The notes beneath the pieces are model-generated. The model had not been told where the DNA came from. It saw only the letters and a program-made list of their open reading frames with translations, and did no database searches. Below, in pieces: positions 14,515 through 21,969 of a stretch of 21,969 nucleotides of DNA. The stretch covers positions 1 through 21,969 of the forward strand of contig NZ_CALLWC010000072.1 in NCBI RefSeq assembly GCF_938015785.1, given 5' to 3'. Both the position numbers and the translations under genes were made by a program. Position 1 is the first letter of the stretch. Each line of letters begins with the position of its first letter. The stretch is from an uncultured Campylobacter sp. (GTDB taxonomy: Bacteria > Campylobacterota > Campylobacteria > Campylobacterales > Campylobacteraceae).

Positions 14515-15308
14515 ATCTCTCCTTTGATTTTATCGCCAAAAAGCCTACAGGCGTTTTGAGTCGTTATTGCTTCAACCTCTTCTACGCTTAGGCTTAAAAT
14601 TTCCGCGACTTTTTCTACCACGAGTCTCGTGAATGCAGGCTCGTTGCGCTCGCCGCGATGCGGATGCGGAGTTAGATACGGTGCATCCGTCTCGATTAAA
14701 AGGCGCTCTTGCGGAATTTGCGGTAAGATCTCAACTAAGTTTTTTGCATTTTTGAATGTCAAAACTCCGCCGATACCGAAGTAAAATCCGTATTCGCTAA
14801 GACCTAGCAAAAGCTTGCTGGCATTGAAGCAGTGCAAAACACCGCCGCATAAATCGCCGGCGCGATCTTTTAGAATTCCAAAGCTATCTTCGTTTGCTTC
14901 TCGGATATGGACTATAAGTGGTTTTTGAAGTTGTGTTGCTAGATCGATTTGTGAGATGAAGGCGTCTTTTTGGTGGGAGATTTCTAAGGCTTTGGTTTCC
15001 TTGCTCTCTTGCTGCTTAAGTCTGAAATAATCAAGACCGCATTCGCCAACGCCCACGCATTTGGGATCGTCAGCATACCGCTTCAGCACCTCCATATCGA
15101 AAGAATCTATCTCGTATGGATGCACCCCTACGGCAAAATACACATTATTCCGCGCGTGCGAAATTTTACATGCCTTATCTAGGTCTGCTACATCGGCACC
15201 GGGAATGATGATGCTACGCACGCCTGCAATCGTGGCACGCTCAATCACCGCGTCCAAATCGGCGTCGAAACTAGCATCGTCTAAATGGCAATGTGTATCT
15301 ATAATCAT
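14511..15308 (-). CDS. tatD: TatD family metal-dependent deoxyribonuclease
   Basis: Cytoplasmic TIM-barrel metallo-hydrolase of the TatD family, a 3'-5' exonuclease in DNA repair and turnover. Numbering from the chosen start, the metal ligands are visible as H6/H8 (DTHCHLD), E89 (GVGECGLDYF), H134 (LIVHIRE), H159 (GGVLHCFNA) and D208 (LIETDAPYL), the complete family set, with the closing PHPHRGERNEP stretch. I chose ATG at 15308 because TatD proteins begin M(I)IDTHCHLD and a GTGAG lies upstream. An in-frame GTG at 15317 would add three residues but has no ribosome binding site. The stop overlaps the transglycosylase start. Remembered equivalent: Cj0644. It lies 125 bases downstream of recN with no gene between. 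Confidence 0.92.
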   Translation of the reverse strand: MIIDTHCHLDDASFDADLDAVIERATIAGVRSIIIPGADVADLDKACKISHARNNVYFAVGVHPYEIDSFDMEVLKRYADDPKCVGVGECGLDYFRLKQQESKETKALEISHQKDAFISQIDLATQLQKPLIVHIREANEDSFGILKDRAGDLCGGVLHCFNASKLLLGLSEYGFYFGIGGVLTFKNAKNLVEILPQIPQERLLIETDAPYLTPHPHRGERNEPAFTRLVVEKVAEILSLSVEEVEAITTQNACRLFGDKIKGEI

Positions 15309-15433
15309 AAAACTCACTTGATAAAATTTTTCGAAGCGGATTTTACGTCGTTTTGCAAAATCACACTTAAATTTAAATTAAACGCGGTATTGTAGCGAAA
15401 AATTTCAGATTTAAACTTAAGCTTAAAATTCCT

Positions 15434-16957
15434 TCAGCTTTGCCTTAGTTTTTTAGCGAATTCCAGGGCTTCTGCAGTAATAGTCTCGCCGCTTATCATA
15501 CGAGCTAGCTCTGTTATTTTCTCATTTTCGCTTAATAATCTCACGCTAGATTTGCCGTTAGTTTTACTTACTAAAAAGTGTGACGCAGCCTTTGAGCTAA
15601 GCTGCGGCTGGTGCGAGATCGCAAAAATTTGATAAAATTTTGAAATTTTTACCAGCACGTTTGCGATACTCATCGCCTCTTTTCCGCTTAAATTTGAATC
15701 AATCTCGTCTAAGATCAAAATTCCCTCGCCGTTATTTGTAAGCTCCAAGCTTGCCGCGATGAAAGCAAGGCGTAGGCGGTTCGTTTCGCCTGAGCTTAAA
15801 TTTTTAAATTCCGTCTTGCACAAGCTGACGCAAATTTCGTCTGTGCCGCACTCACTAAGCGCCGTAGGCTTAAAACTAAGCTCCACTCCGTCCATATAAA
15901 GCTGCTTTAGATAGGAATTTATCAGATCCTCGAGCCGTTTTTTAGCGCCCTTGCGAGCCTCGCTGATTTTTTCGGCAAGGGTAGCGGTGCTTTCGCTAAG
16001 GCGTTTAAATTCCACTTGCAACTTGGTTTTTTCAAAGCTTAACTGCTCGTAATGCTCAAGCTCTTTCTTACGCGCTTCAAGCGTAGCTAAAGCTTCTTCT
16101 ACGCTTCCGTAGCGCCTATTTAGCGCGCTAAGAGCTTCGATACGATCTAAAATTTTCTCTATGTCGATATTTTCGAGCTCGTCTAAGCTCAAGCTTTCTC
16201 GCTTTAGCCGCAGTTCGTTCATCGCATCCTCAAAAAACGCGCTATCCAGCCCGCTGAGGCTTAGCGCTTCGATGACGCTGCGTTCTAGCTCAAAAACGCC
16301 CTGCGCCCTAGCCCAAAGTTCCTCGATCTTATCTTTTTTACTAAGCTTTTTTTTGATTTGCAAAAGCTCCTCATATTCGCCGATCTTAGGCGATACGCGC
16401 TCGATTTTTTCAATCTCGAAGCGAGCAAATTCCTTTAACTCCTCGATCTTGCGCTCTTGATCTAAAATTTCATCCAGCTGCTTTTTTGTGCGGCTAAATT
16501 CCGCAAAGGCGCTTTGAAGCTCCAATAGGCTTTGCGCATGCACCGCATCTTTTTTCGCGGCGATAAAATCAAGTAATTTTAGCAAGCTGCCGCTACTCAT
16601 TTCGCCAGCGTTTTTCGCGCCTAAAAATTTCACGTATTCGCCGGCGATCGTGCTTAGATTTTTTTTCGAGACCGATTGGGAATTTATAAAGTATCGCAAG
16701 CTACGCTCTTTTAGGACGCGAAAAATATTTGGCGTATCGTTTATCAAGCCGAAATTTTCCATATCAAATTGATGCTCTACGTCCGCTTCTATGAGCTCAG
16801 CCTCGCATTCGTTAAGACCGAACACCGCTAAAATCGCGCCTATTAATACCGATTTACCCGCGCCGCTGATGCCTGTAAATACGCTAAGTCCCGGGCCAAA
16901 ACTAAGCTCGCTCTCGCAAAAACCTAGATTATTTTTAATATAAATTCTTTCTAGCAT
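15434..16957 (-). CDS. recN: DNA repair protein RecN
   Basis: SMC-like ATPase for double-strand break repair, 507 residues from Met at 16957. Walker A is GISGAGKS (29-36), the central region (about 150-330) is charged coiled coil, the ABC signature reads NLSSGETNRLRLAF, and Walker B is GILILDEIDSNLSG, with the following H-loop in ISHQPQL. It is shorter than E. coli RecN (553) but fits the remembered Campylobacter length (Cj0642). An in-frame ATG at 16972 would add five residues (MGARR) with no ribosome binding site; the chosen one is preceded by a G-run (GGGGG) and opens with the usual MLERIYIKN. It overlaps the nadK stop by a few bases, so the two are translated from one message. Confidence 0.94.
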   Translation of the reverse strand: MLERIYIKNNLGFCESELSFGPGLSVFTGISGAGKSVLIGAILAVFGLNECEAELIEADVEHQFDMENFGLINDTPNIFRVLKERSLRYFINSQSVSKKNLSTIAGEYVKFLGAKNAGEMSSGSLLKLLDFIAAKKDAVHAQSLLELQSAFAEFSRTKKQLDEILDQERKIEELKEFARFEIEKIERVSPKIGEYEELLQIKKKLSKKDKIEELWARAQGVFELERSVIEALSLSGLDSAFFEDAMNELRLKRESLSLDELENIDIEKILDRIEALSALNRRYGSVEEALATLEARKKELEHYEQLSFEKTKLQVEFKRLSESTATLAEKISEARKGAKKRLEDLINSYLKQLYMDGVELSFKPTALSECGTDEICVSLCKTEFKNLSSGETNRLRLAFIAASLELTNNGEGILILDEIDSNLSGKEAMSIANVLVKISKFYQIFAISHQPQLSSKAASHFLVSKTNGKSSVRLLSENEKITELARMISGETITAEALEFAKKLRQS

Positions 16958-17826
16958 CCGCCGTGCCCCCATCTGAGTTTGGCTTTTAAAACGTCGAAAT
17001 AATCGTAGCTTCTGCGTTTTATTAAATTTGCCTTGGCGTGCGAAATTTTAACGCTCACGCTGTGAAATTCCGCCATATCAAAAACGTCTTGTCCGTCGAT
17101 GACGACGCTAACTTCGGAGCTTCCGGCGTTTTTGAAGCTCGCGAGATATTCTTTTGGCAGGATCAAAGGCCGCTGCGTCAGGCTATGCGAGCAGATCGGC
17201 GTGACGCAAAACACGTCGCACAGCGGATAGACGATAGATCCGTTCGCGCTCATATTATACGCGGTCGAGCCTACAGCGGAGCTTACGATCACGCCGTCGC
17301 CGTAGTAGGTGTTGAAATATTTTCTATTTAAAAACGCATCGATCTTCGCCATCGAAGAGATATGGCTGCGGGTGATTACGACGTCGTTAAATGCGGTCTT
17401 GCGGACGATCTTGCCGCTGCCGTTTTCCAGTATCACTTCAAGCAAAAACGGGCGCTCGATCTCGTATTCGCCGCGCAGAAATTCCTTTAAAAATTTTGCA
17501 AATTCGCTCGGCTGCACGTCCGTTAAAAAGCCCAAAGTGCCCGCGTTGATACCCAAAATAAAGGCGTTTTTGTCGCTTAGTAGCCTCGCAAGCCCGATGA
17601 GCGTGCCGTCGCCGCCGAGGCTAATTAAAAAATTGGTCTTTTTTAAAATTTCTGCAAGCGTATGCGACTTAAGGCCGAAAAATTCCGCTCCGTCCTCTTC
17701 AAGCAAAAGCTCAATACCTTGCGCTTTTAAAATTTCGCAAATTTGCTCCACGACGGGGCGAATCTCTTCTGATTTTTTGGCTATTAGTCCCGCGAATTTA
17801 AGGTTTTTATGAATTTTGTTTTCCAT
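16951..17826 (-). CDS. nadK: NAD kinase
   Basis: Cytoplasmic enzyme phosphorylating NAD to NADP, 291 residues. Family motifs are LGGDGTLIGLARLL (about 70-83, with D73 the catalytic Asp of GGDGT), NAGTLGFLTD (94-103), AFNDVVITR (NE/ND motif) and DGVIVSSAVGSTAYNMSANG, the NAD-binding core, then GQDVFDM. The length is normal. No ribosome binding site is visible: the ATG lies only 8 bases from a TATAAA box on the minus strand, which suggests a leaderless message. It diverges from aspS and is followed by recN with a short overlap. Remembered equivalent: Cj0641, likewise beside recN and aspS. Confidence 0.95.
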   Translation of the reverse strand: MENKIHKNLKFAGLIAKKSEEIRPVVEQICEILKAQGIELLLEEDGAEFFGLKSHTLAEILKKTNFLISLGGDGTLIGLARLLSDKNAFILGINAGTLGFLTDVQPSEFAKFLKEFLRGEYEIERPFLLEVILENGSGKIVRKTAFNDVVITRSHISSMAKIDAFLNRKYFNTYYGDGVIVSSAVGSTAYNMSANGSIVYPLCDVFCVTPICSHSLTQRPLILPKEYLASFKNAGSSEVSVVIDGQDVFDMAEFHSVSVKISHAKANLIKRRSYDYFDVLKAKLRWGHGGC

Positions 17827-17834
17827 AGTTTTAT

Positions 17835-17863
17835 TTTATAAAAAATTAGCTTTGTAAAAGCAA
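17835..17863 (-). promoter_or_regulatory. Candidate nadK promoter, leaderless arrangement
   Basis: On the minus strand TTGCTT (17858-17863) stands exactly 17 bases from TATAAA (17835-17840), with a T-run just before the -10 box as is usual in Campylobacter sigma-70 promoters. Transcription from it would begin about 6 to 8 bases on, at or next to the ATG of nadK (17824-17826), which explains why nadK has no ribosome binding site. Confidence 0.5.
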
Positions 17864-17871
17864 AATTTAAC

Positions 17872-17877
17872 TATACT
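17872..17877 (+). promoter_or_regulatory. Candidate -10 box of the aspS promoter
   Basis: TATACT on the plus strand lies about 33 bases before the aspS start codon, leaving a leader of roughly 25 bases that includes the strong AAAGGAG site. A -35 box at the usual distance would fall at about 17849-17854, inside the nadK promoter, and no good -35 hexamer is seen there. Confidence 0.4.
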
Positions 17878-17909
17878 TGCGTTTTACAAATAATTTTAAA
17901 GGAGTAAAT

Positions 17910-19664
17910 TTGCGAAGTCATTATTGCGCCGATTTGAGTAAAAACGATATCGGCAAAAGTGTAACCGTGTGCGGCTGGGTAAATTCTTACCGCGACCACG
18001 GCGGCGTGATTTTTATAGATTTGCGCGACCGAAGCGGGCTGTTACAGCTAGTCTGTGATCCCAAAGATAGCCACTCGGCATACGAGGTAGCAAATACCGT
18101 GCGAAACGAATTTGTCCTAAAAGCCGTCGGCAAGATCCGAGCTCGCGGCGAGGGGCTAGAAAATCCAAATTTAAAAACCGGCGACATCGAAGTCGTAGTA
18201 GAAAGCTTAGAGATCGAAAATCCAAGCAAGCCGCTTCCTTTCGTAATCGGCGATAAAAGCGTCAACGAAGAAACGAAGCTGAAATACCGCTTTTTGGATC
18301 TGCGCGCTGAGGGAAGCTTCGATAAATTTAAGATGCGTTCCAAGGCCGCGATCGCCGCGCGAAATGCTCTTGATAGGCTGGGCTTTGTGGAGGTCGAAAC
18401 GCCGATCTTAACGCGCGCGACGCCTGAGGGCGCTAGGGATTATCTGGTGCCTAGCCGCGTCTATCCGGGCAGCTTCTACGCGCTTCCGCAAAGTCCGCAG
18501 CTTTTCAAGCAGCTTTTGATGTGCTCGGGCTTTGATAAATACTTCCAGATCGCGCGTTGCTTCCGCGATGAGGACCTGCGCGCCGACCGCCAGCCGGAAT
18601 TTACGCAGATCGATATCGAGATGAGCTTCAATACCCAATACGACGTAATGCGCGTAGCCGAGGAGGTTTTAAAGGATATTTTCAAATCCTGCGGTCGCGA
18701 GATCGTCACCCCTTTTAGACATATGGAGTATAAAGACGCGATGGAGCTTTACGGCAGCGACAAACCCGATCTTCGCTACGATATGCCTTTCATCGACGTA
18801 GCCGATATTTTTGAAAAATCGAGCAACGAAATTTTTTCAAATTTAGCCAAGGACCGCAAAGCTAACCGCGTAAAAGCCCTAAAAGTCGAGGGTGGCGATC
18901 TGAAATTTAGCAAGCGACAGATGCAAGGCTTTGAGGAATACGTGAAAAAATTCGGCGCGCAGGGACTTGCGTTTATCCAAGTAAAAGAGGACGGACTAAA
19001 GGGGCCGCTGGTAAAATTCTTTGAAAAAAGCGAGCTTGATGAGCTCATCAAGCGCTGCGAGCTAAAGGTCGGCGACGTCGTATTTTTCGGCGCGGGCAAA
19101 AAGAAAATCGTGCTTGATTATATGGGCAGATTTAGAATTTTCCTCGCAAACGAGCTTGGTCTCATAGATCCGAACAGGCTTGAGTTTTTGTGGGTCGTAA
19201 ATTTCCCTATGTTTGAGCAAAACGACGACGGCAGCTACTCCGCGATGCACCATCCTTTCACGATGCCGAACAATCCCGACGAGCCTGATTTAGAGGACAT
19301 TACCTCGATTGCCTACGACGTCGTGCTAAACGGCATCGAGCTTGGCGGCGGCAGCATCAGGATTCACAAAGCGGACATTCAAGAAAAGGTCTTTAGGCTG
19401 CTTAAGATCGAGCCTGCGGAGCAGAGAGAGAAATTCGGCTTCCTGCTCGATGCGCTAAGCTTCGGCGCGCCTCCGCACGGAGGTATCGCGATCGGCTTTG
19501 ACAGGCTGATGATGCTCGTTACCGGCTCAAGCAGTATTCGCGAGGTTATCGCGTTTCCTAAAACGCAGCGCGCGCAGTGTCCGCTTACCAAAGCCCCTAG
19601 CGTCGTTACAGATGAGCAGCTTCGCGAGCTAGGTCTTAGGCTTCATAAGAAGGAGCAAAAATGA
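17910..19664 (+). CDS. aspS: Aspartyl-tRNA synthetase
   Basis: Class IIb aminoacyl-tRNA synthetase of the bacterial type, 584 residues. An N-terminal OB-fold anticodon domain (about 1-105; CGWVNSYRDHGGVIFIDLRDRSG) is followed by motif 1. Next comes the flipping-loop region with ALPQSPQLFKQLLM, then motif 2 (FQIARCFRDEDLRADRQPEFTQ, in part 212-233). The bacterial GAD insert (about 290-410) follows, and motif 3 closes the enzyme (GGIAIGFDRLMMLVTG). I chose TTG at 17910 because AAAGGAG lies 5 bases before it and the protein then begins (M)RSHYCADLS, as I remember for Campylobacter AspRS; an in-frame TTG at 17877 has no such site. In Campylobacter and Helicobacter this enzyme usually also charges tRNA-Asn, corrected by GatCAB; I cannot decide that here. 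The stop overlaps adk (ATGA). Confidence 0.96.
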   Translation: MRSHYCADLSKNDIGKSVTVCGWVNSYRDHGGVIFIDLRDRSGLLQLVCDPKDSHSAYEVANTVRNEFVLKAVGKIRARGEGLENPNLKTGDIEVVVESLEIENPSKPLPFVIGDKSVNEETKLKYRFLDLRAEGSFDKFKMRSKAAIAARNALDRLGFVEVETPILTRATPEGARDYLVPSRVYPGSFYALPQSPQLFKQLLMCSGFDKYFQIARCFRDEDLRADRQPEFTQIDIEMSFNTQYDVMRVAEEVLKDIFKSCGREIVTPFRHMEYKDAMELYGSDKPDLRYDMPFIDVADIFEKSSNEIFSNLAKDRKANRVKALKVEGGDLKFSKRQMQGFEEYVKKFGAQGLAFIQVKEDGLKGPLVKFFEKSELDELIKRCELKVGDVVFFGAGKKKIVLDYMGRFRIFLANELGLIDPNRLEFLWVVNFPMFEQNDDGSYSAMHHPFTMPNNPDEPDLEDITSIAYDVVLNGIELGGGSIRIHKADIQEKVFRLLKIEPAEQREKFGFLLDALSFGAPPHGGIAIGFDRLMMLVTGSSSIREVIAFPKTQRAQCPLTKAPSVVTDEQLRELGLRLHKKEQK

Positions 19665-20242
19665 AAAGCCTTTTTCTAATCATTGGCGCTCCTGGCAGCG
19701 GCAAAACGACCGATGCGAGTATGATCGCTCAGATGAATCAAAGCATCGAGCACTACTCCACGGGCGATCTGCTTCGCGCCGAGGTAGCAAGCGGCAGCGC
19801 TCTTGGTAGGCAGATAGACGGCTTCATCTCTAAAGGCAATCTCGTGCCGCTTGATATCGTTGTAAATGCTATCGTTAGCGCGATTAAAAGCTCGCCTAAA
19901 GACTTCATCATCATCGACGGCTATCCAAGAAGCGTCGAGCAGATGAATAAGCTAGACGAGGTACTGCGAGGCGACGATGATGTAAATCTTAGCGCAGTCA
20001 TCGAGGTGTGCGTCAGCGAGGAGGTCGCTAAGGAGCGTGTCTTAGGACGCGCTCGCGGGGCGGACGATAACGAGGAAGTCTTTAAAAACCGCATGGCGGT
20101 ATTTTCAGAGCCGATCGAGGATATCCGTAAATTTTACGGCGACGCGGGCGTATTTTACAGCGTAAACGGCGAGCGCACGGTCGAGGAGATCGTAGCGGAC
20201 ATAAACGCTATAATCGCCGCACAGATCGAAAAATTAGGCTAG
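19661..20242 (+). CDS. adk: Adenylate kinase, short-lid form
   Basis: Cytoplasmic phosphotransferase balancing ATP, ADP and AMP, 193 residues. P-loop GAPGSGKT is 9-16, the AMP-binding stretch HYSTGDLLRAEV 31-42, and IIIDGYPRS with the conserved Arg about 83-91. The lid is the short form (GRARGADDNEEVFKNR, about 129-144) without a zinc-binding or extended lid, so the protein is shorter than E. coli Adk (214). AAGGAG lies 6 bases before the ATG, within the end of aspS; the two genes overlap by four bases. Remembered equivalent: Cj0639c, also next to aspS. Confidence 0.95.
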   Translation: MKSLFLIIGAPGSGKTTDASMIAQMNQSIEHYSTGDLLRAEVASGSALGRQIDGFISKGNLVPLDIVVNAIVSAIKSSPKDFIIIDGYPRSVEQMNKLDEVLRGDDDVNLSAVIEVCVSEEVAKERVLGRARGADDNEEVFKNRMAVFSEPIEDIRKFYGDAGVFYSVNGERTVEEIVADINAIIAAQIEKLG

Positions 20243-20257
20243 CGCGCTTGGACGGCG

Positions 20258-20290
20258 GCTTAAATTTTAAGCGCCTCCGGCTCCTTTTTT
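20258..20290 (+). terminator. Possible terminator after adk
   Basis: GCTTAAA and TTTAAGC (20258-20264 and 20266-20272) form a 7-base stem 16 bases after the adk stop, with a T6 run at 20285-20290. The 12 bases between stem and T-run make this atypical. A partly similar copy (CGCTTAAATTTAACGCGCCTCCG) recurs near 20313-20335. In the gap 20243-20514 I see no gene. Confidence 0.3.
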
Positions 20291-20441
20291 GCATCGCGAG
20301 CGGTGCAGATCGCGCTTAAATTTAACGCGCCTCCGAAGCGAGCGCGCTTTTAAATTTATAGCTTGCCGTTAATGGAGATAGTTAAATTTTAGGCGTAAAA
20401 TTAAGTAGCCGCTGTGTAAATTTTAAATGCGAGCGCCCAAA

Positions 20442-20485
20442 TGCAAGCAGATTTCAAATTTAATGAAATTTCAGATCTGTTTGCA
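20442..20485. promoter_or_regulatory. Long inverted repeat upstream of the BOF-like gene
   Basis: TGCAAGCAGAT (20442-20452) pairs with ATCTGTTTGCA (20475-20485) over 11 positions with one G-T wobble. The right arm also contains the palindrome CAGATCTG. The element ends about 30 bases before the start of the OB-fold gene, the place for an operator or an mRNA leader hairpin. Which regulator would use it is not known. Confidence 0.4.
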
Positions 20486-20514
20486 AATGCAGAGATTAAA
20501 ATTTAAGGATAGAT

Positions 20515-20871
20515 ATGGTTAGAAAATTTTTACTTAGTATGGCTTTATGTGCGGTCGCATTCGGCGCGGGCGGGTTTGTGCCAAGCGGCTCCGCGGCGCA
20601 AACTCAACCGTTAAGCGTCAAAGAGGCGCTTAAATTAAGAGATGATTCTTTTGTCGTAATCGACGGCAAGATAAAATCCCAGCTCAGACACGAGCATTAT
20701 AGATTTGTGGATCAAAACGGCGATAGCATCGAGGTTGAGATCGATGATGACGTTTGGCGCGGCGTGAGCGTGGATGAAAATACGCTCGTGCGAATTAGCG
20801 GCGAGATCGACAAAGATTTTACCAAAACGACGATAGACGTAAAAAATATCAAAATTTTAAATTCTAAATAA
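20515..20871 (+). CDS. Periplasmic BOF/YgiW-type OB-fold protein
   Basis: A small exported protein of 118 residues. The signal peptide is about 1-28 (MVRKFLLSMALCAVAFGAGG..., cut near SAA/QT). The mature part has the arrangement of the bacterial OB-fold (BOF, YgiW/YdeI) family: a helix with SVKEALKLRDDSFVVIDGKI, then strands HYRFVDQNGDSIEVEIDDDVW and TLVRISGEIDKDFTKTTIDVKNIKIL. Members are periplasmic and linked in enterics to stress tolerance; the ligand is not known. TAAGGA lies just before the ATG. It is followed by ppa after nine bases, so the two are probably co-transcribed. In the C. jejuni order I remember, adk and ppa are adjacent, so this gene looks like an insertion or a lineage-specific position. 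Confidence 0.85.
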   Translation: MVRKFLLSMALCAVAFGAGGFVPSGSAAQTQPLSVKEALKLRDDSFVVIDGKIKSQLRHEHYRFVDQNGDSIEVEIDDDVWRGVSVDENTLVRISGEIDKDFTKTTIDVKNIKILNSK

Positions 20872-20880
20872 AGGAAAACT

Positions 20881-21399
20881 ATGGATCTTTCAAAGATAAA
20901 AGTGGGCTCAAACCCCGATAAAATCAACGCAGTGATCGAGATCCCTTACGGCTCGAACATCAAATACGAGATCGACAAAGCAAGCGGCGCGCTATGCGTA
21001 GATCGCGTACTCTACGGCGCGATGTTTTACCCCGCAAACTACGGCTTCGTGCCCAATACCTTAGCCGACGACGGCGATCCTGCGGATGTTTTAGTGCTAA
21101 ACGAATACCCGCTTGCCGCCGGTAGCGTGATCCCGTGTCGCCTAATCGGCGTTTTGATGATGGAGGATGAAAGCGGCATGGACGAGAAGCTGCTTGCCGT
21201 GCCGGTTAGCAAGATCGATCCGCGATTTGAGGGCATTAAAGGGGTCTCCGATCTGCCTAAAGCGACGCTGGATAAGATCAAAAATTTCTTCGAAACCTAC
21301 AAGCTTTTAGAGCCGAATAAATGGGTTAAAGTAAAGGATTTTGCAAGCGCCGCGGAAGCCGAGAAAATTCTAGACAAAGCGATCAAGGCTTATAAATAA
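20881..21399 (+). CDS. ppa: Inorganic pyrophosphatase, family I
   Basis: Cytoplasmic Mg-dependent hydrolysis of pyrophosphate to phosphate, pulling biosynthetic reactions forward. At 172 residues it is complete. Active-site features are FYPANYGFVPNTLADDGDPAD (49-69) with the metal-binding Asp residues D64, D66 and D69, and D101 in GMDEKLLAVP; the KWVKVKDF segment near the C-terminus completes the site. AAAGGA precedes the ATG. It follows the BOF-like gene by nine bases and is followed by a strong hairpin terminator. Remembered equivalent: Cj0638c, in the same neighbourhood as adk and aspS. Confidence 0.96.
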   Translation: MDLSKIKVGSNPDKINAVIEIPYGSNIKYEIDKASGALCVDRVLYGAMFYPANYGFVPNTLADDGDPADVLVLNEYPLAAGSVIPCRLIGVLMMEDESGMDEKLLAVPVSKIDPRFEGIKGVSDLPKATLDKIKNFFETYKLLEPNKWVKVKDFASAAEAEKILDKAIKAYK

Positions 21400-21419
21400 A
21401 ATTTACAAGCATCCTTCGA

Positions 21420-21475
21420 TTTGGAATTTCGCCTCACCTTTAAGACGCTGGCGAAATTCCAAAATTTTAAAATTT
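21420..21475 (+). terminator. Strong hairpin terminator after ppa
   Basis: A perfect 14-base stem (21420-21433 with 21450-21463; core TTGGAATTTCGCC / GGCGAAATTCCAA) with a 16-base loop starts 20 bases after the ppa stop and is followed by AATTTTAAAATTT. The T-run is broken, but stem length and position make an end signal for the BOF-ppa transcript the best reading. Confidence 0.65.
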
Positions 21476-21602
21476 GATGGAATTTGCGAAGCGCAGAGCG
21501 ATGTGATGATTTTTAAATCAAGCCTGCAAAGCGCTCGCTTAAATTTTATAAATATCGCGCAGCTAGATACCAAGAATGTTAAATTTTAAAAAGGCAGCTC
21601 AA

Positions 21603-21969
21603 ATGAAAAAGATTTATATCGCGCTATTTATAGCAGTTGCTTTTTCGCTCTGCATACAATCGATCTCCGGTTTTAAAGGCATTAAAATTAGTATGCCAAA
21701 CGATGCGCAGGGCATCCGCCTGAAGTTTAGCCCAAAGCTGAGCGAGGATCAAAATACGCAAATGCAAAACTTGGCGAATTTTTTACGCTTTAGCGATAAA
21801 GGGCGAGAGAATTACTATGGTATAAGCTTCTTTAGCGATATCGCTACGACGTGGGATTTGTATGAAAAGCTTGCGGACATTGATGAGCTAGACTTCGGCA
21901 GAAACGCGAATTTTATGACCGTTTCGCCGATTAGAGTGGATGAGGTTACGCAGGTTCCGCCCGAGATTT
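21603..21969 (+). CDS. Secreted or membrane-anchored hypothetical protein, truncated by the window end
   Basis: An open frame runs from ATG 21603 to the window edge without a stop (122 codons), so only the N-terminal part is seen. It starts MKKIYIALFIAVAFSLCIQS, a signal peptide or N-terminal anchor. The following part has KISMPNDAQGIRLKFSPKLS and LANFLRFSDKGRENYYGISFF, with no motif I recognise. An AAGGC lies about 8 bases before the ATG, weakly supporting the start. A TATAAA box at about 21549-21554 could be its -10 element. The 203-base gap after ppa, with the ppa terminator, suggests it is a separate transcript. Confidence 0.7.
   Translation, partial: MKKIYIALFIAVAFSLCIQSISGFKGIKISMPNDAQGIRLKFSPKLSEDQNTQMQNLANFLRFSDKGRENYYGISFFSDIATTWDLYEKLADIDELDFGRNANFMTVSPIRVDEVTQVPPEI

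Noticed and set aside
17309..17812. A 167-codon open frame on plus opposite nadK
   Set aside because: It is antisense to the complete and well-matched nadK gene; Ser/Pro/Lys-rich shadow composition and no start signal.

Overview
The window looks like chromosome from a Campylobacter of the higher-GC, mainly oral group (C. gracilis, C. showae or C. rectus type). The evidence is the gene content and order, the dense AAATTT/TTTAAA words, AAGGA-type ribosome binding sites with some TTG and GTG starts, and proteins whose best remembered relatives are Campylobacter and Helicobacter ones. No RNA gene, CRISPR array, insertion sequence or phage gene was seen.

Left block (1-7205, all minus strand): a TrkA-like NAD-binding-fold protein, then aroB, a large MscS-type channel, mtaB and an FtsH-like membrane AAA protein. 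The last four overlap by 4 to 32 bases and read as one coupled operon. From memory, the same order of four occurs in C. jejuni (Cj1008c to Cj1005c) and H. pylori (HP0283 to HP0286). The FtsH-like protein keeps its ATPase motifs and pore loop but has lost the HExxH zinc-protease motif.

Middle block (7206-12747): a siderophore-type TonB-dependent receptor (minus) with its own hairpin terminator, diverging from a YihY/BrkB family membrane protein (plus). After these comes a visibly AT-richer stretch (about 11050-12510) with three small genes: a membrane protein and a soluble protein in tandem on plus, and a 78-residue protein on minus that aligns without gaps to the VbhA antitoxin of Fic toxins. 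No Fic gene lies beside it. This is the accessory part of the window.

Right block (12748-21969): cell-wall genes rlpA, an MltD-like lytic transglycosylase and tatD, then recN and nadK (all minus), diverging from aspS, adk, a periplasmic OB-fold (BOF/YgiW-like) gene and ppa (plus), and ending in a truncated secreted-protein gene. This matches the remembered C. jejuni run Cj0638c-Cj0646, except that no gene stands between recN and tatD and an OB-fold gene sits between adk and ppa. nadK and aspS have divergent, apparently overlapping promoters, and nadK may be leaderless.

How they work together: aroB feeds the shikimate pathway; MtaB modifies t6A37 in tRNA and AspRS charges tRNA; RlpA and MltD remodel septal and general peptidoglycan; MscS protects against osmotic downshift; NadK, Adk and Ppa handle nucleotide and pyrophosphate housekeeping; RecN serves double-strand break repair. 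The strongest leads for new biology are the protease-dead FtsH homologue and the orphan VbhA-like antitoxin with its two uncharacterised neighbours.
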